A DNA stretch of 24,521 nucleotides from Phallusia fumigata (lineage: Eukaryota > Chordata > Ascidiacea > Phlebobranchia > Ascidiidae): assembly GCA_008931825.1 (NCBI GenBank), contig QXVZ01008660.1, positions 1 to 24,521 of the forward strand, given 5' to 3'. The notes beneath the pieces were generated by a model that saw nothing but the letters and a program-made list of their open reading frames with translations, had not been told where the DNA came from and ran no database searches. The position numbers were made by a program, and so were the translations under genes. Position 1 is the stretch's first letter. Each line of letters begins with the position of its first letter. Positions 1 through 9,733 of this stretch are shown here, piece by piece.

Positions 1-1157
1 CAGGATCTTTAGTAAATTTTTGCAAGGTTACATTTCCCATACAAACTCGACCATGAAAAAATAAAAATACTGAGTAAGTCGTAACAGGTCTCGTTCGATC
101 AATAGAACGAATGGATCCATAAGAAAAGTTTTGGTTTGATCGGGCACAGAATATTGGATTTGTAAAGTGCCTAAAAGTTTTGACCCCTTGGTTCGTTTTT
201 CTGCTCATAAATACTTAATCATACCTGCCTGCAATCTGGTCAGTTTATTTACCCTTCATTTCGCCCAACTTTGGTCCGTAAAAATACTTCACAGACTTGT
301 TCCTGTCGCACCTTCAGGGTTCCTTGTGGCTATTTAACGGATCGTCCAGTGCTATGCGATATTCACCAAGCAAAGTATATTACATTATGTCTAATTTTTG
401 GCTTTTAGGTGTTATGCTTGTTGCGTGCACATGTATTGATAACCGGAGAAACGTTCGTCCCTGGAACAAAGCTTTAAATAAGATCAGTCAAACATCAATC
501 CGTTTGTTACGGCATAAACTGCATGTGTGCATTAAGGAAGACTTTTATGGCAAGGGCAAGAATAGTATCTTAGCAAATAAATCTAGATGAGAGCATCGCT
601 ACTAGCTCATGGCAAGTACAGCCAAATACGACTCGCATTGTTGGTTGTAAAGTTAACGTAACCTGCCAAGAGAACCATATATCTGTAAAGACTTCATTAC
701 GTATAGTTTATTGAAAATATAAAACAAGCGGAAGCATTGAAACTGAAGCAGCATAAACAGTTTGCAAAATCGTAGGCTATGTTTCACATCTTGTGGTGAT
801 TCGTTTCTCGCAATTTTATGACATGTTTTGTTTTAGCGATTTCCTAAAGCTTTTGTCTTTGCGTCAAAGTGCAACCGTTTTATACAGAAAATCAAACATA
901 GTTGTCAAATTTTGCTAAGCTGGAATCATTCAACGAGTTTGAAGTAAGTTGCCAAACGTTCACCGGAACTCTACGGATGGCTGCGTATGGAAACGTCAGG
1001 TCAAATTTCGTTTACCCTCCAATTTTGTCCTCACAAATTGTTCAAAATCCTGCAAAACCGCAATAAACTTTGGGTAACTGAGTGATTTTACATTTCACTG
1101 CATTGCTGGTAACATTTAGTTTGGGAAATTCCCGTCACACATGCATGTGGTTATGGT
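1..1157. other. 3' flank of the leftmost minus-strand gene; no gene seen
   Basis: I see no convincing coding exon here. A 97-codon open frame at 297-590 on the plus strand has no splice context or family resemblance and I leave it out. The stretch probably contains the 3' UTR of the minus-strand gene that stops at 1158. Read on the minus strand, AATAAA occurs at 707-712, about 450 bases past that stop, and again near 244-249. Confidence 0.4.
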
Positions 1158-2853
1158 TTAAATACGAACCTCGATTTGGGCCATTAGTGACGACGCGATT
1201 TCTTCCTCCTTACTGCCACCTGACGGTCGGATTATACCGCAAGTGGTTTCGCTTGGCGTCATGGCAGAGCATGCCGGGCTGTTGTCGGTGGGGTCGACTT
1301 CAACATCTGTGGTAGATGGTAAACGCGGGCTCAATGTGTCTGAAGGCGTCCGTGAAGAATTATCCACAGCGGTGGAGTCAAATTCATCTAAAGCTTGCGA
1401 TGGTTGAAACCCGGAATCTGCATCCGAGCTGATGTCCGTGTTTAATTGGCGGGTCGGGGTGGATTTCGGTCCCTCATAGAAAATCTTTTTACACGTCAAC
1501 GGTGTCGACATCGACCTCAGACTAAGCGAGTTAATGGTCGGCGGGAAAACGTGGTTTCCGTTTGCCTCCTGCGTCAAAAAGAGATAATATTCCATTTAAT
1601 CGTGGACGTTTGCTCGAAAAAAGAAAAAGCTAATCCACATAAAACAGCAAGTAAATACACTTACAGACATTGAGCTTGTGGAAGTGGATGAAGACATACG
1701 CTCATCCGATATACTCGATAACTCGTCAATCGAACCCAGAGTGTTCACAGAACGAGCAGATGACGGGGAAATCGCGTCATTCAAACTACGACGTCTTCTG
1801 TGGGACATTCCCTTAGATTTGTGACGTCGCATGATGTCCAAAGTTTCACGCTGTTCCAGAATAAGAAGTTCAAGATCTCGTTTCTGCTGCAGCTTTTCAA
1901 GATTGTGCTAAAAGTAAAATATGTTAAAACTTGCTATCAGAGTTGTCACCGTAAAGCACAATCGGATCCACTTATTATTTACCAGTTTGTTTGCTTCCTC
2001 TTCTTCAAACTCCTGGTCGATTCGGAAAAGAGTTTCTTGCATTTCCTTTAATCTCGATTCCATGGACGAAAACTGAAAGTGGTTGTCACGACGACGACGC
2101 CCACTTTTGGGAGCCAGATCTTTCGAACACTGGTCAGCTTTCAGCTGAATCGAATTTCTGCGCCTAAGCAAAAGCAATAGCGAACTTAAAAAAACCCTTC
2201 AACACTCAGTATTAAAATGGAAATAATTTACCTGTTAAGTAGCGTCAAAAACTTAGTCACTTTTAGTTCTTCCTCTTCTTTAGCCTTTTCGTAGTAGCCA
2301 ATGACTTCATCACGTGACATTCTTCTCGATGCTGATTGGATGTTCGAATTTGGTGGTGGAGTTGTGGTGGCGACCTTTTCAAGCATCTTTTGTTCTTCGA
2401 TAATTTGCTTGCGCTGAGTGGAAATTTCTTGTAGAAGTTTCTGCTTCTGTATTTCAATCAGTTCGTTGTCAAACTTCTCAGACGAAGCATTTCGCTGTAA
2501 AACATGAAAAAATAATTAACAGCTTGAAAAATCATCATTTGTTACGTCATTCGTTAGGTGTGGTAGAAATTCTTTGTAACAAACTGTAAAATAGTTCTTT
2601 CTATTTCACCCAAGACTTAGGTGTTGGGCATGTTTCAAAAAGTCGTGTTTCACAGGTATTTTTACGTTTTTTATATAACAGTGGCACAAAAATACGTTTG
2701 ATTTGATAAGTGTTGAACAACAAATCACACAAAAACCGTACTTTTAACATTTGTTCTGAATCAGAGGGAGACAACAACGATAGAGCGGGCATGCTAGCAC
2801 GATGAACCGTCCTGTGTGTCACTGGAACCTCTTCGTCGGTAGATGTGCTTTTT
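1158..2853 (-). CDS. Coiled-coil C-terminal half of the unrecognised protein (five secure exons)
   Basis: Exons 2853-2742 (112 nt), 2494-2232 (263), 2163-1983 (181), 1907-1665 (243) and 1568-1158 (411) keep one open frame across four short introns of 68-247 bases. Donors are GTACGG, GTAAAT, GTAAAT and GTAAGT; acceptors end TTTACAG, GCTTAG, TTTTAG and GACGCAG. The first two exons encode a His/Ser patch (THRTVHRASMPALSLLS) followed by the first helical segments. The exon ending at 1665 carries RRRRSLNDAISPSSARS, a basic-Ser cluster that looks like a kinase target region. The terminal exon is disordered-looking, rich in Ser, Thr, Asp and Pro. The terminal exon has an open frame on past its acceptor, but the acceptor at 1570-1569 joins it to 1665 without a shift. 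Confidence 0.72.
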
Positions 2854-5800
2854 CTAAAAACAAATTCACCATATTCCCTGTGATGTTTAACTACAAAGTC
2901 CGTTTCACATCATTTTTACGAAGTATTAACTTTCACTGATGTTTGCAATTGGTGCAAATTAAATCCTTTTCATGCGCAAGTGATTATAAAGATGAATGGC
3001 GGGCGGTGCGTGCGTCATGTGATTATTAATTGCAATTTCTATGTTCAACTTACGTATGATTTCTGTGCGCAGCCACTTGGCGCGTTTCTCTTTCCAATGT
3101 TCCAACCCAAAGAAGGAAGTCCTGGTGATTGTCCGATGCAAAGTGAAGAGTTGGAACTCCCTGAATAGCAATCTACTTTTACTTACAACCGAACAGTTAT
3201 ACTGGCGCCGTTTTTCTAAGTTTCCTAACTATTGCGTACAGTGTACTCCCTATGACATCAACAGTAATGTCAAAAATAGATGCAAGCTAGCATCATAATC
3301 TTTAAAGGTAAAAACATAAAACCTACTACGGGATATCAATATCACGAACTAACCTCATTAGCTTGGCAATAAATGGCTTAAAAAATCGTTATTAGTATAA
3401 TGAAGTGATAATTTTTACGGCACCTGCTGCTGTAGCCGAAATACGAATCGGGTTCGATTGAGGTTAGTGACGTCAGCAACAACATCATAGCCCCGTAGCA
3501 GCACTGCGTCACGGGTTACGTCCGATTGGGGGGTGTTGTAACAATAAAGGCAAGTGTCCTGAAGAACACACCAAAACCTGCAACCAAACAGTATTCTGAT
3601 TAAAGATAAATCCCCAATACATATATTCGTGATTCCGCGATGTTAAACTGTTCCATATTCCCATTGGCAATGTTCAGTTACTCTTTAAATAGTGCCAATA
3701 TTGGGGGAAGGTAGTGCAAACAAAAAGTTAATGGTGACGTCGACGCCTAAAATAGACGCCTCAGCGCTCGCTGCTGGTTTACAATGGCTTGGTGATCTAT
3801 TATTAATACGTAGCGTGGAAAGGCAGTGTAACCAAGTGCGCTATACAATCCACTGTTGGTGCCCTTCTATGAACAACAAAATGCAAATTGTTTTTTCTCG
3901 TAGAAAGTATTTCTGCCTGCTTGAGGTATAAACAACGGCCACGCATTAAAACATTTCACAACGAAATACATTGCAAAAAATATTCCTAGCTATATTATGA
4001 CACTAATAATGTCTTGGTAAACAGATGCTACATATTCATTTGGTTCCTCTTTTAATGCACAGTATATTGGTGTTCGTCGAATCTAGAGCCCCATCTGGAT
4101 ATGTTTACAATGCATTCATCGAGGCGATAATCTTGTTTACACCAGAACAAAGCTGTCAGTTTTCAATCTGTTTCGAGGCGATACATCACACATGAAAATC
4201 CAGCTAAGTCGATAGGCAGACATTCACAACACGCCGATCCGATTTTCTAGACTACTTTGGAGTCGATACAAAAACACGAAAGTAGGCCAATCTAAATGTT
4301 GCGCTGATTTTGTTAAGTCAACATGGGATACTTATCCCACCAAACTACTTAGGTTGCTGTTGTTTTGGTATCATTGCCTAAGTGCTGCCTTCCCTATTGC
4401 GCGCAATGTTTTGTTGTTTACAGTAGAACGAATGTAATGAAGGTCAGTCGGGTTCGCGAGGCAAAAGTTGCCCTAATGAGCTAACAACATAGTGCTTCTT
4501 TTTTCGCCTCTATAATGGGTTGCTCTTAAGGCGGATTCGAGAAGGTTGAAATAGTGACGTAACCGTAATTTTATATATAGGGGGACTGTTTTCCGCAAAT
4601 TTCCTACAGGGGATTACCTACTGGTGAATTCTCTTATTGACACAATGTCATCGCATTATTAAAGTAACGATTTTTTCGACTAGCACAATTTAAACGCAAT
4701 TAGAGGCCATGTACAGATAGGCAAAATTTGGATCTGTCGTCAAGACATAATCCATATCTGCAAACAGACGTGTTATCGTGAGCTACCCCTCATTTCCAGC
4801 TGCACTTGCGCAACCGTTAAGCATGTTTGTGGTAATTGTTGGCTTGCGGCAAGCAATGAGCGGGTGTTGTCGGTCGGCGATTCCCAAACTGGTTTTTCTG
4901 TTATCAGCAAATGTGCTACAAACTGATTAGAACTCTCCCATACTTGACGAACAATGCCGCATGCCACACCGTCGGTAATTAAATTTTAGCGACGTTTTAC
5001 TTGTGAAATGGTCAGAGACAATAAGAAGTGACCAAAAGCGTAATTTCCCCATATCTACATTCCACAAACGTTGCAAACCACTATTTACCAACCATTTTAT
5101 CATTATACCATTACAATGTATTTGTCTTAATACCTATTTTCTTGACATTTTGTAGTATAACTGCTTTCAAAAGCATAAGCACATGGGTTTCGAACAACTG
5201 TTACCACAGCACCCGATCTATGGCCATCATAAATTTTTACATATATTACCACGTTTTTAACTAAAAAGCCTGTTCGTTTTGGAGGCATAAAAATGGGCCT
5301 ATTTGTAAACCAAACTAAAAATGCATTTAAATGCGTGCAATGTACCAACCATCAAGAAAATAAACACAGGTCATTGACTTTAAAATATAGCAGGTTTTTA
5401 AATTTTACGTGAACTGTATTCAGAGCACATCTGGAGAAAAAGGAAAAATCAATATGTCCCCCGTTGTGGGGTGCCAGTAATTATGAAAACAATGCACAAC
5501 GCGGTACCAACATTGATTTAAAGAAGGCTCAGTTAACTGTCCGCAACATCACAAACGTACATTGCAAATGTAGGTTGACAGCATTTTGTAAACTGGTAAA
5601 GTCCAAATGAATCAAATTAAAAACATTTTGATGTTTTAATCCAGCATCAAATGCCTATTTTTTGAAAGCTACCTTGCCCAAAATCGTGTGACATCGCCTC
5701 CAGGTATAGTAACAAATAAAAAAGACAAAACAAAGGCAAATTACCTCTCCCATTGTTTTTTCTTGTTCCTGCAATCCAGATATCCTCTGTGGGCAGCGGC

Positions 5801-6538
5801 GCCGAGTCTCGTTGCGGGAATGCGGAAGACGGAGGGCTTAGAGAGCGGCGCTGAGCTCTTAGAGGAAATGCTACCGGAACTTCCGCCTTCTCCGTCGGTC
5901 GATGTCGTCTCACTGTCCGCGACCCACTTACGAGCCAGATAAGGTGGGATGTTACTCAGCCATGTTGACATTCGCCTTCCTTCCCCTGCTGTGCCTGGAA
6001 TTTCAGCCTGATCCTCTGCGCAAAATCAAATGATCCAGTTAAGCAAAAATATTCGTTTCAACTGCTTTGCAACAAATCAACAGGCGACTTAATAGCCACC
6101 AATCCGCACAAGCGTCACCTGGACGTCGTTTTTTAATATTAGTTTGTGAGTTTGACAACTACAACAAATTCAACATGATGGCTAGGTGTGCTTAAGCTTT
6201 AACGCATAAATAAAGGTTATGTGAAAAAGTAGAATCTCTTTTTCTCAAATTGGCCAGCTGTTGCTTTGCCGAAACCAAAAACCCTTGGAATGTTTACCCA
6301 AACAAGGGTGTGTATCAAAAAGCCATCACGCCTTGTGTATCTCGTCGCACAAATTCCAAACACAATACCGAGAATGAATTGCGCAACTTCCCACCTCGAT
6401 CTGGGTTTTTAGATTTACGTGACGTCACACCCGATCGAACTGCTTCACCAAATGACGTCAGTTTGTCGATGGAAACCTTCCGGAGCTTCTTTCGACGTCC
6501 GACCAGTCCACTCGATGTTGACGAGGCTTTACCAACTC
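1158..6538 (-). CDS. Ser-rich, basic coiled-coil protein, unrecognised family (3' part of gene)
   Basis: Spliced minus-strand gene. Exons in transcript order: 6538-6395, 6015-5745, 3121-3054, 2853-2742, 2494-2232, 2163-1983, 1907-1665, 1568-1158, with stop TAA at 1160-1158. The last five join in phase with good GT-AG borders; the first three are less certain. In order the protein shows a basic region (GRRKKLRKVSIDKLTSFG), a tryptophan-containing segment (MSTWLSNIPPYLARKW), a Ser/Gly stretch, a second Trp-rich motif (GLEHWKEKRAKWL), then helical heptad-like segments (ELIEIQKQKLLQEI, EEQKMLEKV, YYEKAKEEEELKV, RLKEMQETLFRIDQEFEEEE, NLEKLQQKRDLELL) and an acidic, Ser/Thr-rich C-terminus ending EVRI. 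No signal peptide or membrane helix is visible in the part seen, so a cytoplasmic scaffold or cytoskeletal adaptor is plausible, but that is inference. The start codon is not seen. One join (3054 to 2853) is out of phase, so an exon is probably missing there. Confidence 0.6.
3054..3121 (-). CDS. Candidate short exon with a Trp/Lys motif (same gene)
   Basis: A 68-base segment lies between an acceptor (ATCACCAG at 3129-3122) and a strong donor (GTAAGT from 3053). It encodes RTSFFGLEHWKEKRAKWLR and a few more residues. Its 5' phase fits the exon 6015-5745, completing a split arginine codon. Its 3' phase leaves one base, while the next secure exon (2853) supplies only one base to finish a codon, so the join is out of frame. 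A missing small exon within 2854-3053, or a wrong assignment of this exon, would explain that. Confidence 0.5.
3122..5744 (-). other. Long presumed intron; no supported exon
   Basis: If the flanking exons belong to one gene this 2.6-kb stretch is its longest intron. Short open frames occur (for example 4773-4967 minus and 3692-3931 plus) but none has both splice borders and a matching phase that I could confirm. A real exon may be hidden here. No repeat structure stood out. Confidence 0.35.
5745..6015 (-). CDS. Internal exon with an IPPYLARKW motif (same gene)
   Basis: Bordered by acceptor TTTGCGCAG and donor GTAATT, 271 bases, open throughout. The reading frame covers DQAEIPGTAGEGRR, MSTWLSNIPPYLARKWVADSE, then a Ser/Gly/Thr-rich linker and RNKKKQWER at the end. 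The ATG near 5971 is probably internal, because the frame is open to the acceptor. It is separated from the next candidate exon by 2.6 kb, much more than other introns here. Confidence 0.6.
6395..6538 (-). CDS. Candidate upstream basic exon (same gene)
   Basis: 144 bases between acceptor CTTGACAG (ending at 6539) and donor GTGGGA (from 6394), encoding VGKASSTSSGLVGRR and KKLRKVSIDKLTSFGEAVRS and ending KSKNPDR. Its 3' phase (one spare base) matches the 5' phase of exon 6015-5745, giving a continuous reading KNPDREDQAEIP. The opposite strand is also open for 101 codons (6250-6555), so strand choice rests on the phase match and on belonging to a gene already established on the minus strand. Confidence 0.42.
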
Positions 6539-6694
6539 CTGTCAAGCAGAATTGAAGTTAACCGACTGAACCTTATATACAGTGCCTACTTAAATAAGTC
6601 GCACTCGTACATTAGTGACCGTGAAAATACAGTTAAACTACCTCATTTGAAGCATGTTTGGTCTGAATTAACGATTATTTGTAGCAAACGTTAT

Positions 6695-6907
6695 TTACAA
6701 TATTTTTAACTATACAATGGCGTTATAAACGTCGAAGGGATTTTATGGTTTCCTGGTTTAACGTCATGCAACACAGAACATTTTAAAGGATAAAACGCTT
6801 NTTACAATATTTTTAACTATACAATGGCGTTATAAACGTCGAAGGGATTTTATGGTTTCCTGGTTTATCGTCATGCAGCACAGAACATTTTAAAGGATAA
6901 AACGCTT
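6695..6907. repeat. Direct duplication of 106 bp split by a single N
   Basis: 6695-6800 and 6802-6907 are the same 106 bases with two differences (104/106). The first copy ends exactly at the N at 6801 and the second begins exactly after it. This is what two overlapping contig ends joined without merging look like, so I read it as an assembly seam rather than a biological tandem repeat. Confidence 0.9.
6801..6801. other. Single-N contig join
   Basis: One of six isolated N positions (6801, 7277, 8067, 9072, 9733, 10250), all within 3.5 kb. Redundant sequence abuts four of them, so they mark contig joins of unknown true distance rather than single unread bases. Confidence 0.85.
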
Positions 6908-7164
6908 CAGTGGGAAGTGGCGAAAGAAAACCCTATGGTTCAAGTATTTCTGTTTTAGAAATTAATTCGTTTTGGTTGAGGAATGACTTGCCTGGCAATT
7001 ATAACATGATGGTATTTGAGATAACGAAAGCTGTTTTTCGAAAACCTTGAAATGTTGGTCTACGCCCGAACCAAATATTTGCAGTTGAGAATATGATGTT
7101 TGTTAACTATCATAGAAATCTACTTTGACATGTATATTTTACATGTTTTTAACATATATAAGTC

Positions 7165-7389
7165 GCGGCTCGCTGAAGTTCCGATAATAAATGTTTCTTC
7201 TATCTGTTTGACCTCTTGAACCGCAATTACCAACAGCAACATCAACGGGGCCCAATATTTACGCCTTGAAGTGTTTNGCGGCTCGCTGAAGTTCCGATAA
7301 TAAATGTTTCTTCTATCTGTTTGACCTCTTGAACCGCAATTACCAACAGCAACATCAATGGGGCCCAATATTTACGCCTTGAAGTGTTT
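7165..7389. repeat. Direct duplication of 112 bp split by a single N
   Basis: 7165-7276 and 7278-7389 match at 111 of 112 positions (C/T at one site, CAACGGGG versus CAATGGGG). As at 6801, the copies abut the N at 7277 on both sides, which indicates an unmerged contig overlap. Open frames that run through this N on the minus strand are artefacts of the duplication. Confidence 0.9.
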
Positions 7390-7644
7390 TGCCCGCCTCG
7401 CCAAATACAAATCAGGAACGATGTCATTTCTGTTTGGATTTAAATGTGCATGCTTCGAATCGCGGGACCTTGTGTGACAACTGTTGCCCAGGTGCCGCGC
7501 CAAAGCAACAAGCAGGGAGTGCAACGTAGATGACAGGCAATTACCCGAGAATATGAAAAAGCAAACATCGGAGCCCTCGGGTCTGAACTGGTACACCGTG
7601 TAAACATGGACGTTGTAGCGATAAGCACTCACATGTCTTTCCAT
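7373..7644 (-). CDS. Weak candidate exon, unrecognised
   Basis: A 90-codon open frame includes the readable segment FRPEGSDVCFFIFSG and LSSTLHSLLVALARHLG. A possible donor (GTAATT from 7544) would leave one spare base, the phase that the exon 6538-6395 needs, so it could be a further upstream exon of the leftmost gene. No acceptor is convincing, and an N join lies between. It may equally be chance. Confidence 0.18.
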
Positions 7645-8067
7645 TTACAAACATCCGTACATGAATAGATGTGCTTGTGCTGGTTTCGCGAACCATTACG
7701 TCACTATATATATGTGTCACCGCTATTATCTGAGTGTGTAGTAAGACGGTTACGGTTAAAACATGACTGTATGGCTACATGCGGTGAAGCAATTCTACAC
7801 GAAATTAGCCTGCCTGTTTGTCAAACAATATTCAATATCGACGCAGTCGCCAGTGCGGAGGCGTATGTGACTCCCCCCGAACTCGCTCCACATGAACGCC
7901 ACTCAGTACATCTGTGGGAAAGCAAGCTCTGATACTGTGTCTCACGCTGTGACAGTTTGGCACACTGGTGGGAATTCTCTCTCCAACAGCAACCGCATGG
8001 TTTGCTTCTTCGCATTAAAACCTCACAGTTTCTGGTTATCTTGCACCACAGTGCATTGATTTTTTTN

Positions 8068-8307
8068 TTATGCCTACAGGCGAACTGCACAGAAACCCAG
8101 CAAATATGATATGATCCACAATTCGCTGCAGGTCATTTACCAGAAGATTGATCATCTGTGTTTTAGGTCATTGAAACTTTAAGGTCACTTGGACAAAAGA
8201 AAATAAATTCACTAGGGCAAGCACTTACTTCGCCTGCAGATTTTTGATTGAAACTTTTGAGCCTGATCAGTTTCCAATACAGCAAGTGCGCAACCGCATT
8301 TCGTGTA
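8068..8307. repeat. 240-bp exact repeat of 24282-24521
   Basis: Same orientation in both places, offset 16214. The match starts immediately after the N at 8067 and runs to the end of the window, so its true length is at least 240 bp. The lack of any difference contrasts with about 4% divergence in the allelic block at 9734-10249. Confidence 0.93.
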
Positions 8308-8319
8308 CGTATAACTGTC
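8068..8319 (-). CDS. Displaced copy of two ABCC transporter exons (partial)
   Basis: 8068-8307 is, base for base as far as I can read, the same as 24282-24521 at the right edge. It holds the 5' part of the exon starting MINLLVNDLQRIVDH (8155 down to the N at 8067, truncated) and the whole preceding exon 8319-8229, whose last 26 codons (TRNAVAHLLYWKLIRL...SAGE) are also at the right edge. Here the exon is complete: it starts after an acceptor CTCGTAG and adds TVIR upstream. These are helices of the first membrane domain of an ABCC5-like transporter. The fragment is most simply a contig belonging at the right edge of the window and placed wrongly; a true partial gene duplication is the alternative. 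Confidence 0.85.
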
Positions 8320-8633
8320 CTACGAGCAAAAAGTAAGTATTACTACTTTATTTATAGATGATTCGTCATCAGTGCAGAAAACAGTGGCTGTTGTGGTAGA
8401 CTTTTGAAAAGACCTTGCACCCCCGTTAGCACTACACTACTGGACATTTATAAAATTTACGATTGTTTCTTTTACCCTAGGAAATTCGTAGGAAAAAATT
8501 GTCGAAGTGAGAAACTGGCTACAATCATATATTTGATTTTATCATTGATAATTTTGTGTTAATTTAAAACTGCATGTTGGTTTATTACAAACAGGAAAGA
8601 TTGTCTTGTTCATTTTAATGCTGTAAAGACCTC
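8320..8633. other. Presumed intron of the displaced ABCC fragment
   Basis: This follows (on the minus strand, precedes) the complete ABCC exon 8319-8229. No further ABCC exon was recognised up to the foldback element or the N at 9072. Confidence 0.35.
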
Positions 8634-8943
8634 TAGAACACTAAGCAAATGCACTTGCACAAAATTTGTAGTTGATGCCTTAAGGCTGATTCACACCAGA
8701 TGCGTTTAACGGTTGCGGTACGGTTTTTGATCTGGCGGCAAGCAGCGGGACATTCACACCAGCCGCGACCACAGTTTATCTATCAGACACGGCCAAAGTG
8801 ACTTCGGTCCCGGGTGGTGTAAGTGCCACGCTGCTTGCCGCGAGATCAAAAAACCGTACCGCAACCGTTAAACGCATCTGGTGTGAATCAGCCTTAAGGC
8901 ATCAACTACAAATTTTGTGCCAGTGCATTTGCTTAGTATTCTA
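8634..8943. mobile_element. Foldback / MITE-like inverted-repeat element, about 310 bp
   Basis: The left arm from 8634 (TAGAACACTAAGCAAATGCA) is mirrored by the right arm ending at 8943. Pairing continues with few mismatches through a shared segment containing TTTAACGGTTGCGGTACGG and GCGGCAAGCAGCG, giving arms of about 115-140 bases around a short loop near 8775-8805. There is no open frame, so this is a non-autonomous element or a large hairpin. The ATTCACACCAG motif recurs inside the left arm. I could not define a clear target-site duplication, so I do not assign a transposon superfamily. Confidence 0.75.
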
Positions 8944-9163
8944 CTAAAAGTCACCATGTGCAGCATGAAGCAGACAACAACTTCTTTGGTTCGAGTTTGT
9001 TGCAATCGGGTCTGTGGTCTAAGACTGAAAGTAGCCTGTGCTTTTCTGCCCTTGCATTTTTAAAAGGCCAGNATATTCTTTACTACTTGGACTGAATCTA
9101 TTTATTATGGTGCTATTTCAAATTTTTTACCATAAACATTTTCAAAAGTAAAGTTGCACTTAC

Positions 9164-9248
9164 CAGAAACAGGTATTTCACTTATGCTTCTTGTTTCTTC
9201 TCTTTCATGTCGTTTGCTGTTGCTTTCCAAGCTCTTCGTCGAAGTTGT
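9164..9248 (-). CDS. Orphan candidate exon, Ser/Arg/Glu-rich
   Basis: 85 bases with a good acceptor (GTTTGCAG) and a good donor (GTAAGTGC), open only in the frame reading TTSTKSLESNSKRHEREETR and ISEIPVS, phase 0 in and phase 1 out. It sits in its own 660-bp contig (9073-9732), so its gene is unknown. It might be a cytoplasmic N-terminal exon of the ABCC gene, whose 5' end is missing, but there is no direct evidence. Confidence 0.35.
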
Positions 9249-9732
9249 CTGCAAACAAAACCAGCATTGAGAGCGATGACGACTGCAGTAAATATCCTTG
9301 CAAAAGCGAAATTCTATTGAGGCAGTGTTTGTTGAAACAATCGATCGGCCTATTAATTTTGACAACAGGCCAACGCACGTCGAAATGAGGTTTCGCGAAC
9401 GATACAGAACGCTCGATACAAGCGACACTCAATTCCATCGCAAATATCGAACAACTTGCGATATACAACGTACCCGTTTCCGACGAAAAGACCTCTGCTG
9501 CACCCATTGAAACATTGAAATCCGTAACTTATGTTGCTGAATAAAACAACATGATCTACACACACGTTACTAAAATAATGCCTTACTGGCATTAACAGGT
9601 CAGACATACATCAGAGTTTTTGCGTAGGAAGTGACGCATCCAGCTTAGCACCTGATATAGGCCGCGAAGGTTCGAACGATTGACGCGCAGTTTTAATTTA
9701 ACGACACGTTGACGTGTTGCATTAAATAAAAA
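9249..9732. other. Rest of orphan contig; overlapping open frames, no call
   Basis: 9298-9510 is open on both strands in more than one frame, which usually reflects local base composition. I found no splice borders that single out one reading and no recognisable family. Confidence 0.3.
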
Positions 9733-9733
9733 N

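Larger units (their letters stand above)
6908..8066. other. Gene-poor contig fragments
   Basis: Apart from the 112-bp duplication and one weak candidate exon I see nothing supportable. Open frames at 7669-7932 (plus) and 7821-8090 (minus) overlap each other and the latter crosses an N. No repeat, tRNA or splice-framed exon was found. Confidence 0.4.

Noticed and set aside
3430..3470. GGTTCGATT resembling a tRNA T-loop / B box
   Set aside because: No matching acceptor stem, anticodon arm or A box could be laid out around it, and the CC of the B box is missing.
4773..4967. Possible minus-strand exon inside the long intron
   Set aside because: No acceptor and donor pair matches the phases of the neighbouring exons.
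7120..7427. Overlapping minus-strand frames with repeated peptide
   Set aside because: They run through the N at 7277 and repeat because of the unmerged 112-bp contig overlap.
9191..9607. Four to five overlapping open frames on both strands
   Set aside because: Multiple frames open at once point to base composition; only the spliced 85-base candidate at 9164-9248 was kept.
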